Of a stretch of 64,000 nucleotides of DNA, positions 54,104-63,053 are shown piece by piece. The DNA is from Amycolatopsis sp. FBCC-B4732 (GTDB taxonomy: Bacteria > Actinomycetota > Actinomycetes > Mycobacteriales > Pseudonocardiaceae). The stretch covers positions 4,116,001-4,180,000 of the forward strand of contig NZ_CP095376.1 of assembly GCF_023008405.1 (NCBI RefSeq), in the 5' to 3' direction. Under the pieces are notes generated by a model, which worked only from the letters and a program-made list of their open reading frames with translations, searched no databases and was not told where the DNA came from. The stretch's first letter is position 1. The number at the start of each line of letters is the position of its first letter. Made by a program: the position numbers and the translations under genes.

Positions 54104-55381
54104 TCAGTCGACCAGGACCGGCAGCTCGTCCAGTCCGTACACAATGGACACCTGGCGGAACGAAAGGTCCTTCTCCGGCACCGCGAGCCGCAGGTTCGGG
54201 AAGCGCTTGATCAGTGCCGGGTACGCCGTGCGCAGTTCCATGCGGGCCAGCTCCGCGCCGATGCAGCGGTGGATGCCGTAGCTGAACGCCAGGTGCGACG
54301 TCGGCTCGCGGGTGGCGTCGAAGTCGTCCATGCCCGCGCCCAGCTTCGGGTCGCGGTCCGCGGCCGACAGCGACACCAGCACGATGTCGCCCTCGGCGAT
54401 GTGGACGCCGGCGATGTCCATGTCCTGCTTGGCGAAGCGCGGGAACGCCATCTGCACCACGGTCAGGTAGCGCAGCAGCTCCTCGACGAAGCGGTGCACG
54501 GACTCGTCGTCGCCGCGGACGGCTTCCATCGCCTTCTCGTCGCGCAGCAGCACCAGCGCGCCGAGCGCCAGCATGCTCGCCGTCGTCTCCAGGCCGCCGG
54601 TGAGGACGCCGTCGGCGAGACCGGCCAGCTCGCGGTCGTCGATCTCGTCGCCGTGTTCCTTGATCAGCATGCCGAGCAGGCCGTCACCGGGCTCCTCGCG
54701 CTGCTTCTTCACGATGTCGAGCAGGTAGGTCAGCGACTCCGACATCGCGCCGAGCGACGCGCCCGCGCCGCCGAAGAGGTCGAAGCGCGCGGTGCTCAGC
54801 CGCTGGAACTCGGCGCGGTCCTCATAGGACACCCCGAGCAGTTCGCAGATGGTCAGCGACGGGATCGGCAGCGCGAACGCCTGCCACAGGTCGACCGGGC
54901 CGTCGGTCTTGGCCATCGCGTCGAGCTGCTCGGCGACGATCTCGTCGATCCGCGGGGCCAGCCGGCCGAGCCTTCGCATGGTGAATTCGGGCGTGAGCAG
55001 CTTGCGCAGCCGCGTGTGCACCGGCGGGTCCGCGAAGCCGAGGCCGCCGGGATTCTGGTCCGCGGTCACCCCGGCGTTGCCGACGAGGTTGCCGAAGTCG
55101 CTGGAGAACCCGGTGGCCTTGCCGAGGACGGCCTTCGCCTCGTCGTAACCGGTGACCAGCCAGGCGTTCATCCCGAAGGGCAGGTCGAGCTTGCCGATCG
55201 GCGCCTCGGCGCGGCGCTCGGCCATCGCGGCGACCGGGTCGAGCCCGTCGCGCTTGAGCGGCAGCAGCGCCGAATCGGGCAGGAGCGATGACATCTTTTC
55301 GAGGTCGAAGCCTTTTTTCGACTGCCGGGCGAGGTACCGGCGGCCGACCCAGCCCAGGACCCGTGAGCGCAGACTCCCCAT
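54104..55381 (-). CDS. Cytochrome P450
   Basis: 425 residues. The heme-binding segment is FSYGIHRCIGAELAR with Cys373. The I-helix is DGVLTGGLETTASMLALGAL with the GGxET oxygen-activation motif, and K-helix ExxR is EELLRYL. RLRKLLTPEFTMRRLGRLAP is the typical C-helix. It is a soluble class I enzyme needing ferredoxin and reductase, neither adjacent. Closest in style to CYP105/CYP107-like actinobacterial enzymes, but subfamily and substrate cannot be read reliably. Confidence 0.93.
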   Translation of the reverse strand: MGSLRSRVLGWVGRRYLARQSKKGFDLEKMSSLLPDSALLPLKRDGLDPVAAMAERRAEAPIGKLDLPFGMNAWLVTGYDEAKAVLGKATGFSSDFGNLVGNAGVTADQNPGGLGFADPPVHTRLRKLLTPEFTMRRLGRLAPRIDEIVAEQLDAMAKTDGPVDLWQAFALPIPSLTICELLGVSYEDRAEFQRLSTARFDLFGGAGASLGAMSESLTYLLDIVKKQREEPGDGLLGMLIKEHGDEIDDRELAGLADGVLTGGLETTASMLALGALVLLRDEKAMEAVRGDDESVHRFVEELLRYLTVVQMAFPRFAKQDMDIAGVHIAEGDIVLVSLSAADRDPKLGAGMDDFDATREPTSHLAFSYGIHRCIGAELARMELRTAYPALIKRFPNLRLAVPEKDLSFRQVSIVYGLDELPVLVD

Positions 55382-55434
55382 GTACCCGACAGTACCGCAC
55401 TAGCCCGATCGGGTGAGCGACGGCGAGACGGGAC

Positions 55435-57096
55435 TCACCCCCGGGGCGGTACCTCCCGGTCCACGGTGATCAGCCCGTGCTCGCTCGCGGCGTAGTGGAA
55501 GTACGGGCGCCCCCGGTCGTCCGAGCCGGCGAACGACGTCTGCGAACGCCCGTCGGCTTCGGTGTTGACGCCGTTCGTACGGGCCAGCACGCCCGAGGAG
55601 CTCAGCCACTCCCGCGACGCGCGCACCGGCCGCCAGCTCCGGCCGTCGCCGGTGAGGTCGCCGAGGACCTTGGTCATTTCGGCCGCGCCGGAGATCCGCA
55701 GGTTCTGATCGTCGGTGACGTTCGCGGTGGCGTCGGTGGTCAGCGGGTAGGACCACGTGTGCCGCGCGGCGGACCGCACCCGTCCGTCCACTGTGGACGT
55801 CGACGTCTGCTGCCCCGAATCGGCCTGGACGACGTGCTGGGTGAAGCCGCCGCCGGTGACGTCGTCGCTGTTGCGGTAGTCGCGGATGCGTTCGACGCGC
55901 GTGTACACGCGGCCGGCGGAGGTGTCGACGTAGCCCGCGGTCACGTCGTGGCGCTTCGCGGTGACGGTGACGTTCACGCCGCCGTCGATGTCCTTCACCG
56001 CGGTCTTGCGCGCGGGTGCGGCGGCGACGTCGTCCTGGACCAGGGCGCCGGACGTGCGCGTCGCGTTTTTGTCGGTGTAGAGCAGTAGCGTCGGGACGAC
56101 GGTGAACTCGCCGCCGATGTCCGGGAAGGAGAAGGAGAAGTCATGCGCACCGCCGTCCACGAGCCGGCCCGCGAACGGTGTCACGTCGTAGGTTTCGGCG
56201 TGCAGGCTGAAGGTGTCGATCGCGACGATCGGCCGCCACAGCTGCGGCACGATCCCGCCGGAGTAGATGTGCGGGAAGGTGAACGCGCTGCCGGCGGCGG
56301 TCCCATCGATCGCGAAGTTCGCTTCGCGGTAAGGCCCCTTGCCGCACAACCCGGCGGCCGGGTGCTTCGCGGAGACGTCGTCGGGGACGTCGTCGAACCA
56401 CTGCTCGTCGCAGGCGTGCCCTTCGAGGGTGACCTCGAGGTAGGCGCGGGTGATGTTGCGCGGCAGGTCTTTCGCGCTGAAGTGCACGGTGGGCGCGGCG
56501 GGCGTCGCGTCGGCGTGCCCGAACCCGGCGACGTGGTCGGCGGTCTCGGGCGCGGGGTGCTTGCGGTCGGCCTGGTAGTAGGTGAGCGTCACGGTCTGGG
56601 CGTAGACACCGGTGTAGACGGGCGAGTTGTAGTTCTCGATGCCCCCACGGAAAGGCTGCGGCGAGCGCAGCAAGGCGGCGTAGGGCGTGAGATCCTTGTC
56701 GAAGTGGTAGGTGATCGCCCGGCGGCCCTCGCCACTGGGCTCTTCGGTCGTGCCCCACCAGACCTCGGTCCCCCCGATCCGCAGATCCCCGATCCGGTCG
56801 TACTGCCGCCCGCTCACGGTGACGCTCTGATCCATGACGACCTTCGCCCACGGCCCCGGACAAGCCTTGGGCGGCGCGAGCGTGCCTTCGTAGAACTGCG
56901 GCGTCCCATCGGCGGCATTGGACCGGAAGGCATCGGCGAGGGTGACACTGCAGTGCGCGGTGTCCGGCCGGGTCACCGCGGGCGCGGCGGTCACCGGATC
57001 ATCGGTGTCCCCTTCGACGACGGGCGAGGCCGAGGCGACGGCCCCGGAGAGCACCCACGTCAGCACCAGCGACAGGACGATCGTGAAGATCCGCAC
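55435..57096 (-). CDS. Secreted PNGase A-family glycoamidase
   Basis: 553 residues. The signal peptide is IFTIVLSLVLTWVLSGAVAS, cleaved near residue 24. The mature protein has the PNGase A-type double jelly-roll: VVMDQSVTVSGRQYDRIGDL, RIGGTEVWWGTTEEPSGEGR, HFDKDLTPYAALLRSPQPFR, IENYNSPVYTGVYAQTVTLT. Further conserved stretches are ITRAYLEVTLEGHACDEQWF and GGIVPQLWRPIVAIDTFSLH. It would release N-glycans from glycoproteins, forming aspartate. GGAGG lies 7 bases before GTG 57096. It diverges from a LacI gene with a perfect palindrome between them. Confidence 0.85.
   Translation of the reverse strand: MRIFTIVLSLVLTWVLSGAVASASPVVEGDTDDPVTAAPAVTRPDTAHCSVTLADAFRSNAADGTPQFYEGTLAPPKACPGPWAKVVMDQSVTVSGRQYDRIGDLRIGGTEVWWGTTEEPSGEGRRAITYHFDKDLTPYAALLRSPQPFRGGIENYNSPVYTGVYAQTVTLTYYQADRKHPAPETADHVAGFGHADATPAAPTVHFSAKDLPRNITRAYLEVTLEGHACDEQWFDDVPDDVSAKHPAAGLCGKGPYREANFAIDGTAAGSAFTFPHIYSGGIVPQLWRPIVAIDTFSLHAETYDVTPFAGRLVDGGAHDFSFSFPDIGGEFTVVPTLLLYTDKNATRTSGALVQDDVAAAPARKTAVKDIDGGVNVTVTAKRHDVTAGYVDTSAGRVYTRVERIRDYRNSDDVTGGGFTQHVVQADSGQQTSTSTVDGRVRSAARHTWSYPLTTDATANVTDDQNLRISGAAEMTKVLGDLTGDGRSWRPVRASREWLSSSGVLARTNGVNTEADGRSQTSFAGSDDRGRPYFHYAASEHGLITVDREVPPRG
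55786..55798. repeat. GTCCACTGTGGAC, iterated palindrome copy 4
   Basis: Perfect GTCCA-N3-TGGAC within the PNGase A gene, again read Ser-Thr-Val-Asp on the gene strand. The 13-mer is identical to the copy at 18650. Confidence 0.6.
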
Positions 57097-57175
57097 CCGG
57101 ACTCCTCCCAGTGGCAGGCACACGCGCCTGGAGAGCCTAGCGGCGCGATCATGCGACTATCGGCGGTAACCAGCG

Positions 57176-57191
57176 TCTGAAACGTTTCAGA
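57176..57191. promoter_or_regulatory. TCTGAAACGTTTCAGA, LacI-type operator
   Basis: A perfect sixteen-base palindrome with the central CG typical of LacI-family operators. It lies 38 bases before the lacI GTG and 80 bases before the PNGase A start, positioned to control both divergent promoters. Confidence 0.8.
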
Positions 57192-57228
57192 TCGTGGTAG
57201 GCTCACGCCTTCTCAGCGAGGGGGTGCG

Positions 57229-58224
57229 GTGGTCGGCATCAAGGACGTCGCCAAGCGCGCGGGCGTCTCGATCGGCACGGTGTCCAATGTGGTCAACCGG
57301 CCGCACGTGGTCGCGACGGCCACCCGGAACCGCGTGCTTTCGGTGATCGAAGAGCTCGGCTACGTCCGGGACGAGTCGGCCCGGCAGCTGCGCGCCGGGC
57401 GGAGCCGGATCATGGGGCTGCTCGTGCTCGATCTCGGGAACCCCTTCTTCGTCGACGTCGCCCGCGGGGCCGAGCAGGCCGCGCACGCCGAGGGCCTCAA
57501 CATCATCACCTGCAACAGCGGCCAGCGTTCCGACCTCGAGGCGTCGTACCTGGCGATGTTCGCCGAGCAGCGGGTGCGCGGGGTGCTGCTGAGCCCGGTC
57601 GCGACGTCCGGTGAGGCCCTGCGCGCGTTCCGGCGCAGCGGCACGCCCTACGTCTTCGTCGACCGCAAGGCGCCGGCGTCGGAGGCCAGTTCGGTGGCGG
57701 TGGACGACATCGCGGGCGGTGCGCTCGCGGCCCGGCACCTGCTGGAGACCGGGCACCACCGGATCGCGTTCGTCAACGGCCCGGCGATCCTCACCCAGTG
57801 CCGCGACCGCGAACAGGGCGTCCGCTCCGCCCTCGCGGGTTCGACGGCCGAGCTGACCATGCTGGAGGCGATCGGCCTGGACGTCAGTTCGGGCCGCGAC
57901 GCGGGCGCGCGCCTGCTGGGCACGAGCCCCCGCCCGACGGCGGTCTTCTGCGCGAACGACCTGCTCGCCCTCGGCGTGCTGCAGGCCATGGTCGGCGCCG
58001 GCATCCGCGTCCCGGAGGAGATGGCGATCGTCGGCTACGACGACATCGAGTTCGCCGGCGCGGCCGCGGTCCCGCTGACGTCGGTCCGCCAGCCGGCCCG
58101 CCGTCTCGGCCGCACCGCGGCGGAACTCCTCCTGGCGGAGACGGCGGACACGACGGTGGAGCGCCAGGCGGTGGTCTTCACCCCGGAACTGGTCGTCCGC
58201 GAATCGACCCGCGTCCGCCGGTAG
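57229..58224 (+). CDS. LacI-family transcriptional regulator
   Basis: 331 residues. The HTH (IKDVAKRAGVSIGTVSNVVN) and hinge helix (ESARQLRAGRSRIMGLLVLD) are followed by a sugar-binding periplasmic-like domain (NPFFVDVARGAEQAAHAEGL, VRGVLLSPVATSG, AVFCANDLLALGVLQAM, VGYDDIEFAGAAAVPLTSVR). GTG 57229 follows GCGAGGGGG. The operator directly upstream indicates autoregulation. The divergent PNGase A gene suggests that a glycan-derived sugar is the inducer, which is inference. Confidence 0.93.
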   Translation: MVGIKDVAKRAGVSIGTVSNVVNRPHVVATATRNRVLSVIEELGYVRDESARQLRAGRSRIMGLLVLDLGNPFFVDVARGAEQAAHAEGLNIITCNSGQRSDLEASYLAMFAEQRVRGVLLSPVATSGEALRAFRRSGTPYVFVDRKAPASEASSVAVDDIAGGALAARHLLETGHHRIAFVNGPAILTQCRDREQGVRSALAGSTAELTMLEAIGLDVSSGRDAGARLLGTSPRPTAVFCANDLLALGVLQAMVGAGIRVPEEMAIVGYDDIEFAGAAAVPLTSVRQPARRLGRTAAELLLAETADTTVERQAVVFTPELVVRESTRVRR

Positions 58225-58233
58225 CCTCGGGCC

Positions 58234-59100
58234 ATGGTGTTCGACTCCGCCCGGTTCGACCTCCAGCCCTACGCCGGTGTCCCCTGGGAGCGCTACGTCC
58301 GGCGGACCTTCTGCAGCTGGGAGCACCTGGACTGGCGGTCGCTGCTGGTCCAGCGGTTCGAGCACGTGCCCGTCGCCGAGGAGGTGCGCCTGCCCGGCAC
58401 CGCCGACCTGCACCTGGTGCTCCCGGTGTCCGGCCGGGCGGAAACGGCGGCCGGCGCGCCCTGGGTTCCCGGGCGGCTCCAGCTGGGGATCCCGCACCGG
58501 CCCGCGCTGCGCCGCTACCGCGGGGGCGCGTCGATGCGCAGCGTCCAGATCCACGTCCCGCGCGACACCGTCGACACGGTCGCGGCCGAACTGGGCGGCG
58601 CCGTGGAATTCGACGCCGTGGCCGCCTCGCTGGCCACCGGGGACGCCCTTCTCGAAGAAGCCGTCCGCACGCTCGGATTCCCCGGTGAGGCCGGCGAGCT
58701 CTACGCCGAATCCGCCGCCGCCTTCCTGACCACGCACCTGATCACCCGGCACGGGCAGCGGCGCGCCGGGCGGACGCCCGCCCGGGAAGACGCTCGCGTG
58801 CGCACCGCCGTGGCGCTCATGCGCGAGCGGCTCGCCGAACCGGTCACCCTCGCCGACCTCGCCGCCGAGGTGCACCTGTCCGTCTTCCACCTCGTGCGGG
58901 TGTTCAAGGAGACCACCGGCGAGACGCCGCACCGGTTCCTCACCCGGCTGCGGATCGAGGAGGCGAAGCGGCTGCTGCGCACCACGGACCTCGCGCTCGA
59001 CCGGATCGCGGCGCGCTGCGGCTTCGCCGGCCCCGGCCCGCTTTCGGCCGCCTTCCTGCGGCACACCGGCACCCGCCCGTCGGCCTACCGCAATTCCTGA
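58234..59100 (+). CDS. AraC-family transcriptional regulator
   Basis: 288 residues. The N-terminal 150 form a cupin-like sensor of unclear ligand (RSVQIHVPRDTVDTVAAELG). The C-terminal two-HTH domain starts near 185: VRTAVALMRERLAEPVTLAD, LAAEVHLSVFHLVRVFKETT, GETPHRFLTRLRIEEAKRLL, LDRIAARCGFAGPGPLSAAF. It begins 9 bases after the LacI stop, so co-transcription is possible. Its target may be the SRPBCC gene 59 bases downstream, or remote genes. Confidence 0.9.
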   Translation: MVFDSARFDLQPYAGVPWERYVRRTFCSWEHLDWRSLLVQRFEHVPVAEEVRLPGTADLHLVLPVSGRAETAAGAPWVPGRLQLGIPHRPALRRYRGGASMRSVQIHVPRDTVDTVAAELGGAVEFDAVAASLATGDALLEEAVRTLGFPGEAGELYAESAAAFLTTHLITRHGQRRAGRTPAREDARVRTAVALMRERLAEPVTLADLAAEVHLSVFHLVRVFKETTGETPHRFLTRLRIEEAKRLLRTTDLALDRIAARCGFAGPGPLSAAFLRHTGTRPSAYRNS

Positions 59101-59159
59101 GCGGGGCACCGCAATCCCGGACGTGGAGCCGGGACCGGCCGCCGCCCTAGCGTTGCGCC

Positions 59160-59588
59160 ATGACCGCAACGCAGTCCTACGACGTCACGGCCGACTCCAC
59201 CGCACCGCCCTCGGCCGTGTGGGCCCTTTTGCTCGACGCACCCAGCTGGCCGTCGTGGTCGCGGATCGACGCGCTGGAAAGCGAGCAGCCGGCCGGGGTC
59301 GGCGCGGTCCGGGCGTTCCGCACCGGGAAGGTCGTCACGAAGGAGCGGATCACCGCGCTGGAGCCCGGACGCCGCTTCGCCTACGAGGGCGCGGAAAACC
59401 CGCAGCTGACGGACTACCGGGCCGCCGTCGAGCTGCTCGGACTCCCCGGTGGCGGGACGCGGATCCGGTGGCACGGCACGTATTCGGCGCGCTGGGGCAG
59501 GCGCTGGTTCCTCCGCCGGTACCTCCGCCGCTTCATGCAGGACATGGCCAGCGGACTGGCCGCCCACGCCGCCCGCGTGCGGCAGTGA
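59160..59588 (+). CDS. SRPBCC/polyketide-cyclase-like protein
   Basis: 142 residues. SYDVTADSTAPPSAVWALLL opens the START-like fold, followed by WSRIDALESEQPAGVGAVRA, RERITALEPGRRFAYEGAEN-type strands and a C-terminal helix RYLRRFMQDMASGLAAHAAR. It resembles the polyketide_cyc2 group but is short. It probably binds a hydrophobic small molecule. Placement after an AraC regulator gives a small regulated unit. Confidence 0.82.
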   Translation: MTATQSYDVTADSTAPPSAVWALLLDAPSWPSWSRIDALESEQPAGVGAVRAFRTGKVVTKERITALEPGRRFAYEGAENPQLTDYRAAVELLGLPGGGTRIRWHGTYSARWGRRWFLRRYLRRFMQDMASGLAAHAARVRQ

Positions 59589-59604
59589 CGGACGGCGACC
59601 ACTT

Positions 59605-59976
59605 TCAGAAGGTGACACCGGCGTCGGCGGCCCGGGTGTCGTCGAGGAAGTCCTGCTCGATGCGCGGCGAGGCGTGGATGCACATCATGCGGAGCGGCTC
59701 CGGGCCGACCGCGCGGAAAGCGTGCGCGGTGCCCGCGCCGACGACCACGACGTCGCCCTGGTTCGCCGTGACTTCGCCGTCGGACGTGCGGATGAGCGCT
59801 TCGCCGGCGAGCACCACCCACGTCTCCGAATACGGGTGGACGTGCGGGCTCGGGCCTTGACCCTCGGTGTTGTGGACGTGGAAGAACGAGACGCCCGAGC
59901 CGTAGGCCTCGCCTTCGAACCGGGCGGTGCGCCCGCTGCCGATGCGCAGGTCGTCTTCCTTCGCGATGACCACCAT
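59605..59976 (-). CDS. Cupin-domain protein
   Basis: 123 residues, single cupin barrel. Motif 1 HVHPYSETWVVLAGEALIRT carries His-His-Glu metal ligands (HxH...E), and motif 2 is ANQGDVVVVGAGTAHAFRAV with the last His. GSGVSFFHVHNTEGQGPSPH precedes it. Likely binds iron or manganese; function ranges from isomerase to dioxygenase or small-molecule sensor. AAGGAG lies 8-10 bases before ATG 59976. It diverges from the large LuxR-type regulator and shares its CCACGGA-rich promoter region. Confidence 0.85.
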   Translation of the reverse strand: MVVIAKEDDLRIGSGRTARFEGEAYGSGVSFFHVHNTEGQGPSPHVHPYSETWVVLAGEALIRTSDGEVTANQGDVVVVGAGTAHAFRAVGPEPLRMMCIHASPRIEQDFLDDTRAADAGVTF

Positions 59977-60031
59977 GGGGTGCTCCTTTCGGGGTGTGTG
60001 GTCATCCTCGGGCCGGTCGCGGCCCCGTGAC

Positions 60032-60085
60032 ATCCGTGGTGACCACGGATTCCGCCACGGAGAACCGGTGCGGCATACTCCGTGG
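60032..60085. promoter_or_regulatory. Four CCACGGA half-sites in the cupin/LuxR-type intergenic region
   Basis: ATCCGTGG (60032-60039) and CCACGGAT (60043-60050) form a perfect inverted repeat around TGA. CCACGGAG (60055-60062) and CTCCGTGG (60078-60085) form a second pair. The four copies lie within 54 bases, ending one base before the regulator ATG. They look like a multi-site operator for a dimeric HTH protein. Confidence 0.65.
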
Positions 60086-60086
60086 C

Positions 60087-62729
60087 ATGCCTCCCGCGCC
60101 GACGATCTCGCCGCGCGAACGCGAGGTCCTGCGGGCGCTCGCGGACCGGCTGACCAACGCCGAGATCGCGGAGCGGCTCTTCGTTTCGGTGCGGACCGTC
60201 GAGAGCCACGTGTCCGCGCTGCTGCGCAAACTGGACGCCCGCGACCGCCGCGAACTGGCCGCGAAGGCACCGGAGTTCACGGCCGAAGCGGCGGGGCTCG
60301 TGGTCGGCGCGCCGAAGCCGCCGACGAGCTTCGTCGGGCGGATCGCCGAGCGCGACGCCGTCGTGCGGCTGGTCGCCGAGAGCCGGGTGACGACCGTGCT
60401 CGGGCCGGGCGGGGTGGGCAAGACCCGGCTGGCCGTGGCCGCGACCGAGGCGGCGTCGGCGGGCTTCCCGGGCGGCGCGACGTTCGTCAGCCTCGTCCCC
60501 AGCCGGCCGGGTTCGGTGCTCGAGTCGGTCGCGGCCGGGCTCGGCGTCGTCCCGCGGCCGCAGCAGCCGCTGCCCGACGCCGTCGCCGCGCACCTGGCCG
60601 GGCGCGCGCTGCTGGTGCTGGACAACTGCGAGCACGTGGCCGACGACGTCGCCGACGTGATCACCACGCTGACCGCGGCGAACCCGCGCCTGAGCGTGCT
60701 GACGACCAGCCGCGAACGGCTCGGCGTCCCCGGCGAGACGGTGCTGCAGCTGGGTTCCCTGCCCGCGGCGGCCGCCCTGTTCACCGAACGCGCGAAGGCG
60801 GTCGACCCGGCATTCGAAGCCGACCCGGCGCAGGTGGCCGAGGTGTGTCGCGAGCTGGGCGGCTCCCCGCTGAACATCGAACTGGCCGCCGCGCGGGTCG
60901 CCTCGCTCGGCATCGCCGGCCTGCGCGCCGGGTTGGCCGACGACCCGCTGAGGGTGCTGGCCACCGGCCGCGGCGGGGAGCCGCGGCACCGGTCGCTGCG
61001 CTCGGTGGTCGAGTGGAGTCACCGCCTGCTGACCGACGAGGAGCGCACGGCACTGGCCCGCGTCTCCCGCTTCCGCCACGGCTTCGACCTCGACGGCGCG
61101 ACGGCCCTGTCCCCCGACCTGTCGGTCGGCGCCCTCTCGGACCTGCTGGGGCGGCTGGTGGACAAGTCACTGGCGCACCGGACGCCAGGCGGGTGGGCCC
61201 TCTTCGACGGCGTCGCCCGGTTCGCGCGCGAGCGGCTGGCGGATTCGGCCGAGGCGCCCGAGATCACGGCCCGCTACCGGCAGTGGGCCACCCGCCGCGC
61301 CCGGGAGTTGATCGCCCGCTTGGGCGGCGACTGGCGCGACGAATTCGACCGGCTCGCCGACGACCTGCGTGCGTGCGTGGCGGAGGGGCACGAGCACGAC
61401 CTTGCCGCCGAGCTCGCGCGGCTGACCTACGCGCGCGGGTTCCTGGCCGAGGCGGCGGCCCACTGGCGCACGGCCGCGGACCGGGCCCCCTCCCCCGCGA
61501 GCGCCGCCCTGGACCTGGCCCGCGCGGGCAGCTGCGCGCACCTGCTCAACCACGCCCGCGACCACTTCGACCTGCTGCTCGTCGCCGCCGAGCGCGCCGG
61601 CGGCGATCCCGCCACGAGGGCGCTTTGCCTGGCCGACGCCGTCGTGCTGGCCGAACGCTTCCGGGGCGCCGGGTTCATCACCCACCCGGTGCCCGACGGC
61701 GAACTGGACCGGATGCTCGCCGAAGCCACGGCGCTGGCGGACGGCGCCGCCTCACCGACGGCGCACGCGCACGTGGCCGTCGCTCGGGCGTGGCTGTCCG
61801 GGCCAACCCCGCAGACGGTGACCGCCGAAGCGGCCGGCCTCGCCGTGGCCGCCGCCGGGGATCTGCTGCTTCTCAGTGCCGCACTCGACGCCCGCTGCAC
61901 CGCCGAAGCCCTCGCCGGACGGCCGGATCTGGCCCACCGCACCACGCAAGAGCGCCTCGAGCTCGTCACCGCCGTGGACCGGAGCGATCCGCGGGCCGCG
62001 CTCGAGGTGCTCGACGCCTTCCGGTCCGCGATCGCCTACGCCGTCGCCACCGGGGCGCCGGCCGACGCGCTCCGGGTGAGCAGGCAGGCCGCCGGGGATC
62101 CGGCGATCGCCGGGCACCCGTACTGGGGCACGAGCGGGCTGGTCACCGCCCTCGCGCTGACCGGGCGGTTCGCCGAGGTCCGTACGCTCGCCGAAGAGAT
62201 GTGGCAAGCCACCGCCGGAAACGGGCCGCCGCGCAACGCCACCCTCGGGGTTCCGCTGCTGGCGGCCGCGCTCGCCGCCGGGCTTTCCGGCGACGAACCG
62301 GCGATGACGACGTGGCGCGCCCGCGCGGCTGCCGTCGCCGGCGTCGCCACCCCGGCCGGGTCGCCGAACCTCGCGCCGCTGGACGCGTTCGTCCGCGGCC
62401 GGGTCGCGCTGCACACCGGTACCGGCCTCGAGAACGCTTTCGCCGACGCCGCAACGGACTTCGCGCCCGGCCGGTTCGATGGGTACGCCGCCGGCGTGGC
62501 GGCCGAGCTGGCGGTGGTGCTCGACGTCCCCGACGCCGAGCACCACCTCCGGCGCGCCGGACGGTACGCCAGACACAACAGCTGGACGGCCGCGGCCGCG
62601 ATCCGCGCCCGAGCCCGCCTTCGGCACGACGCCGGACTGCTGCGGGACGCCGCGGACCACTTCACCGGAATCGGCGCCGCATTCGAAGCGGAAACGACGT
62701 CGCGCGAACTCACTTCGTGGACGCGATGA
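60087..62729 (+). CDS. Large LuxR-type regulator with N-terminal HTH and STAND-like ATPase
   Basis: 880 residues. The LuxR-type HTH is at the N-terminus (residues 4-60, [40 protein letters not shown]), not at the C-terminus as in MalT/LAL proteins. An AAA/STAND-type ATPase follows, with Walker [12 protein letters not shown] near 110, Walker [14 protein letters not shown] near 175 and sensor-like [16 protein letters not shown]. The remaining 500 residues are Ala/Leu-rich helical repeats of TPR type. Signal unknown. The divergent cupin gene and the four half-sites suggest local control. Its end overlaps the convergent atpE-like gene by 20 bases. Confidence 0.85.
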   Translation: MPPAPTISPREREVLRALADRLTNAEIAERLFVSVRTVESHVSALLRKLDARDRRELAAKAPEFTAEAAGLVVGAPKPPTSFVGRIAERDAVVRLVAESRVTTVLGPGGVGKTRLAVAATEAASAGFPGGATFVSLVPSRPGSVLESVAAGLGVVPRPQQPLPDAVAAHLAGRALLVLDNCEHVADDVADVITTLTAANPRLSVLTTSRERLGVPGETVLQLGSLPAAAALFTERAKAVDPAFEADPAQVAEVCRELGGSPLNIELAAARVASLGIAGLRAGLADDPLRVLATGRGGEPRHRSLRSVVEWSHRLLTDEERTALARVSRFRHGFDLDGATALSPDLSVGALSDLLGRLVDKSLAHRTPGGWALFDGVARFARERLADSAEAPEITARYRQWATRRARELIARLGGDWRDEFDRLADDLRACVAEGHEHDLAAELARLTYARGFLAEAAAHWRTAADRAPSPASAALDLARAGSCAHLLNHARDHFDLLLVAAERAGGDPATRALCLADAVVLAERFRGAGFITHPVPDGELDRMLAEATALADGAASPTAHAHVAVARAWLSGPTPQTVTAEAAGLAVAAAGDLLLLSAALDARCTAEALAGRPDLAHRTTQERLELVTAVDRSDPRAALEVLDAFRSAIAYAVATGAPADALRVSRQAAGDPAIAGHPYWGTSGLVTALALTGRFAEVRTLAEEMWQATAGNGPPRNATLGVPLLAAALAAGLSGDEPAMTTWRARAAAVAGVATPAGSPNLAPLDAFVRGRVALHTGTGLENAFADAATDFAPGRFDGYAAGVAAELAVVLDVPDAEHHLRRAGRYARHNSWTAAAAIRARARLRHDAGLLRDAADHFTGIGAAFEAETTSRELTSWTR

Positions 62730-62955
62730 AATAGATCACGATGCCGATCAACGCGAGCACTTCGGTGAGCACGAACGTCGAATAGGCGATCGTCTGCAGT
62801 TTCCCCCGCGCTTCCGGCTGCCGCGCGGTACCGTTGATGACGGCGGCGAAAATGAGGCCGACGCCGATTCCGGGGCCGATCGCGCCGAGGCCGTAGCCGA
62901 TCGCCGCCAAGCCGGGGTTGATGTTGCCTGCCTGGGCCAGAACGTAGTCACTCAT
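62710..62955 (-). CDS. ATP synthase subunit c paralogue outside an atp operon
   Basis: 81 residues, a two-helix hairpin. Helix 1 is [20 protein letters not shown], the polar loop has ARQPEARGK with the conserved RQP (45-47), and helix 2 is [20 protein letters not shown] with the ion-carrying Glu65. AAGGGGA lies 6 bases before the ATG. It matches the F-type c-ring protein, but neither subunit a nor b is beside it: upstream is a serine hydrolase and downstream a LuxR-type regulator on the other strand. It is therefore an orphan paralogue or an atpE relocated from its operon. Confidence 0.85.
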   Translation of the reverse strand: MSDYVLAQAGNINPGLAAIGYGLGAIGPGIGVGLIFAAVINGTARQPEARGKLQTIAYSTFVLTEVLALIGIVIYFIASTK

Positions 62956-63053
62956 GACATTCCCCTTCACATCGAATGCAGAAGAATCGAAGGTTTCGGG
63001 AATTCGAGAACCGAGCGGTCCGGACACCACAAGAGTAGCAGAAAACGTCTTGC

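Noticed and set aside
54256..54300. P450 heme motif FSYGIHRCIG as an unusual variant
   Set aside because: Ser in the second position is within the accepted heme-binding pattern, so it is not abnormal.
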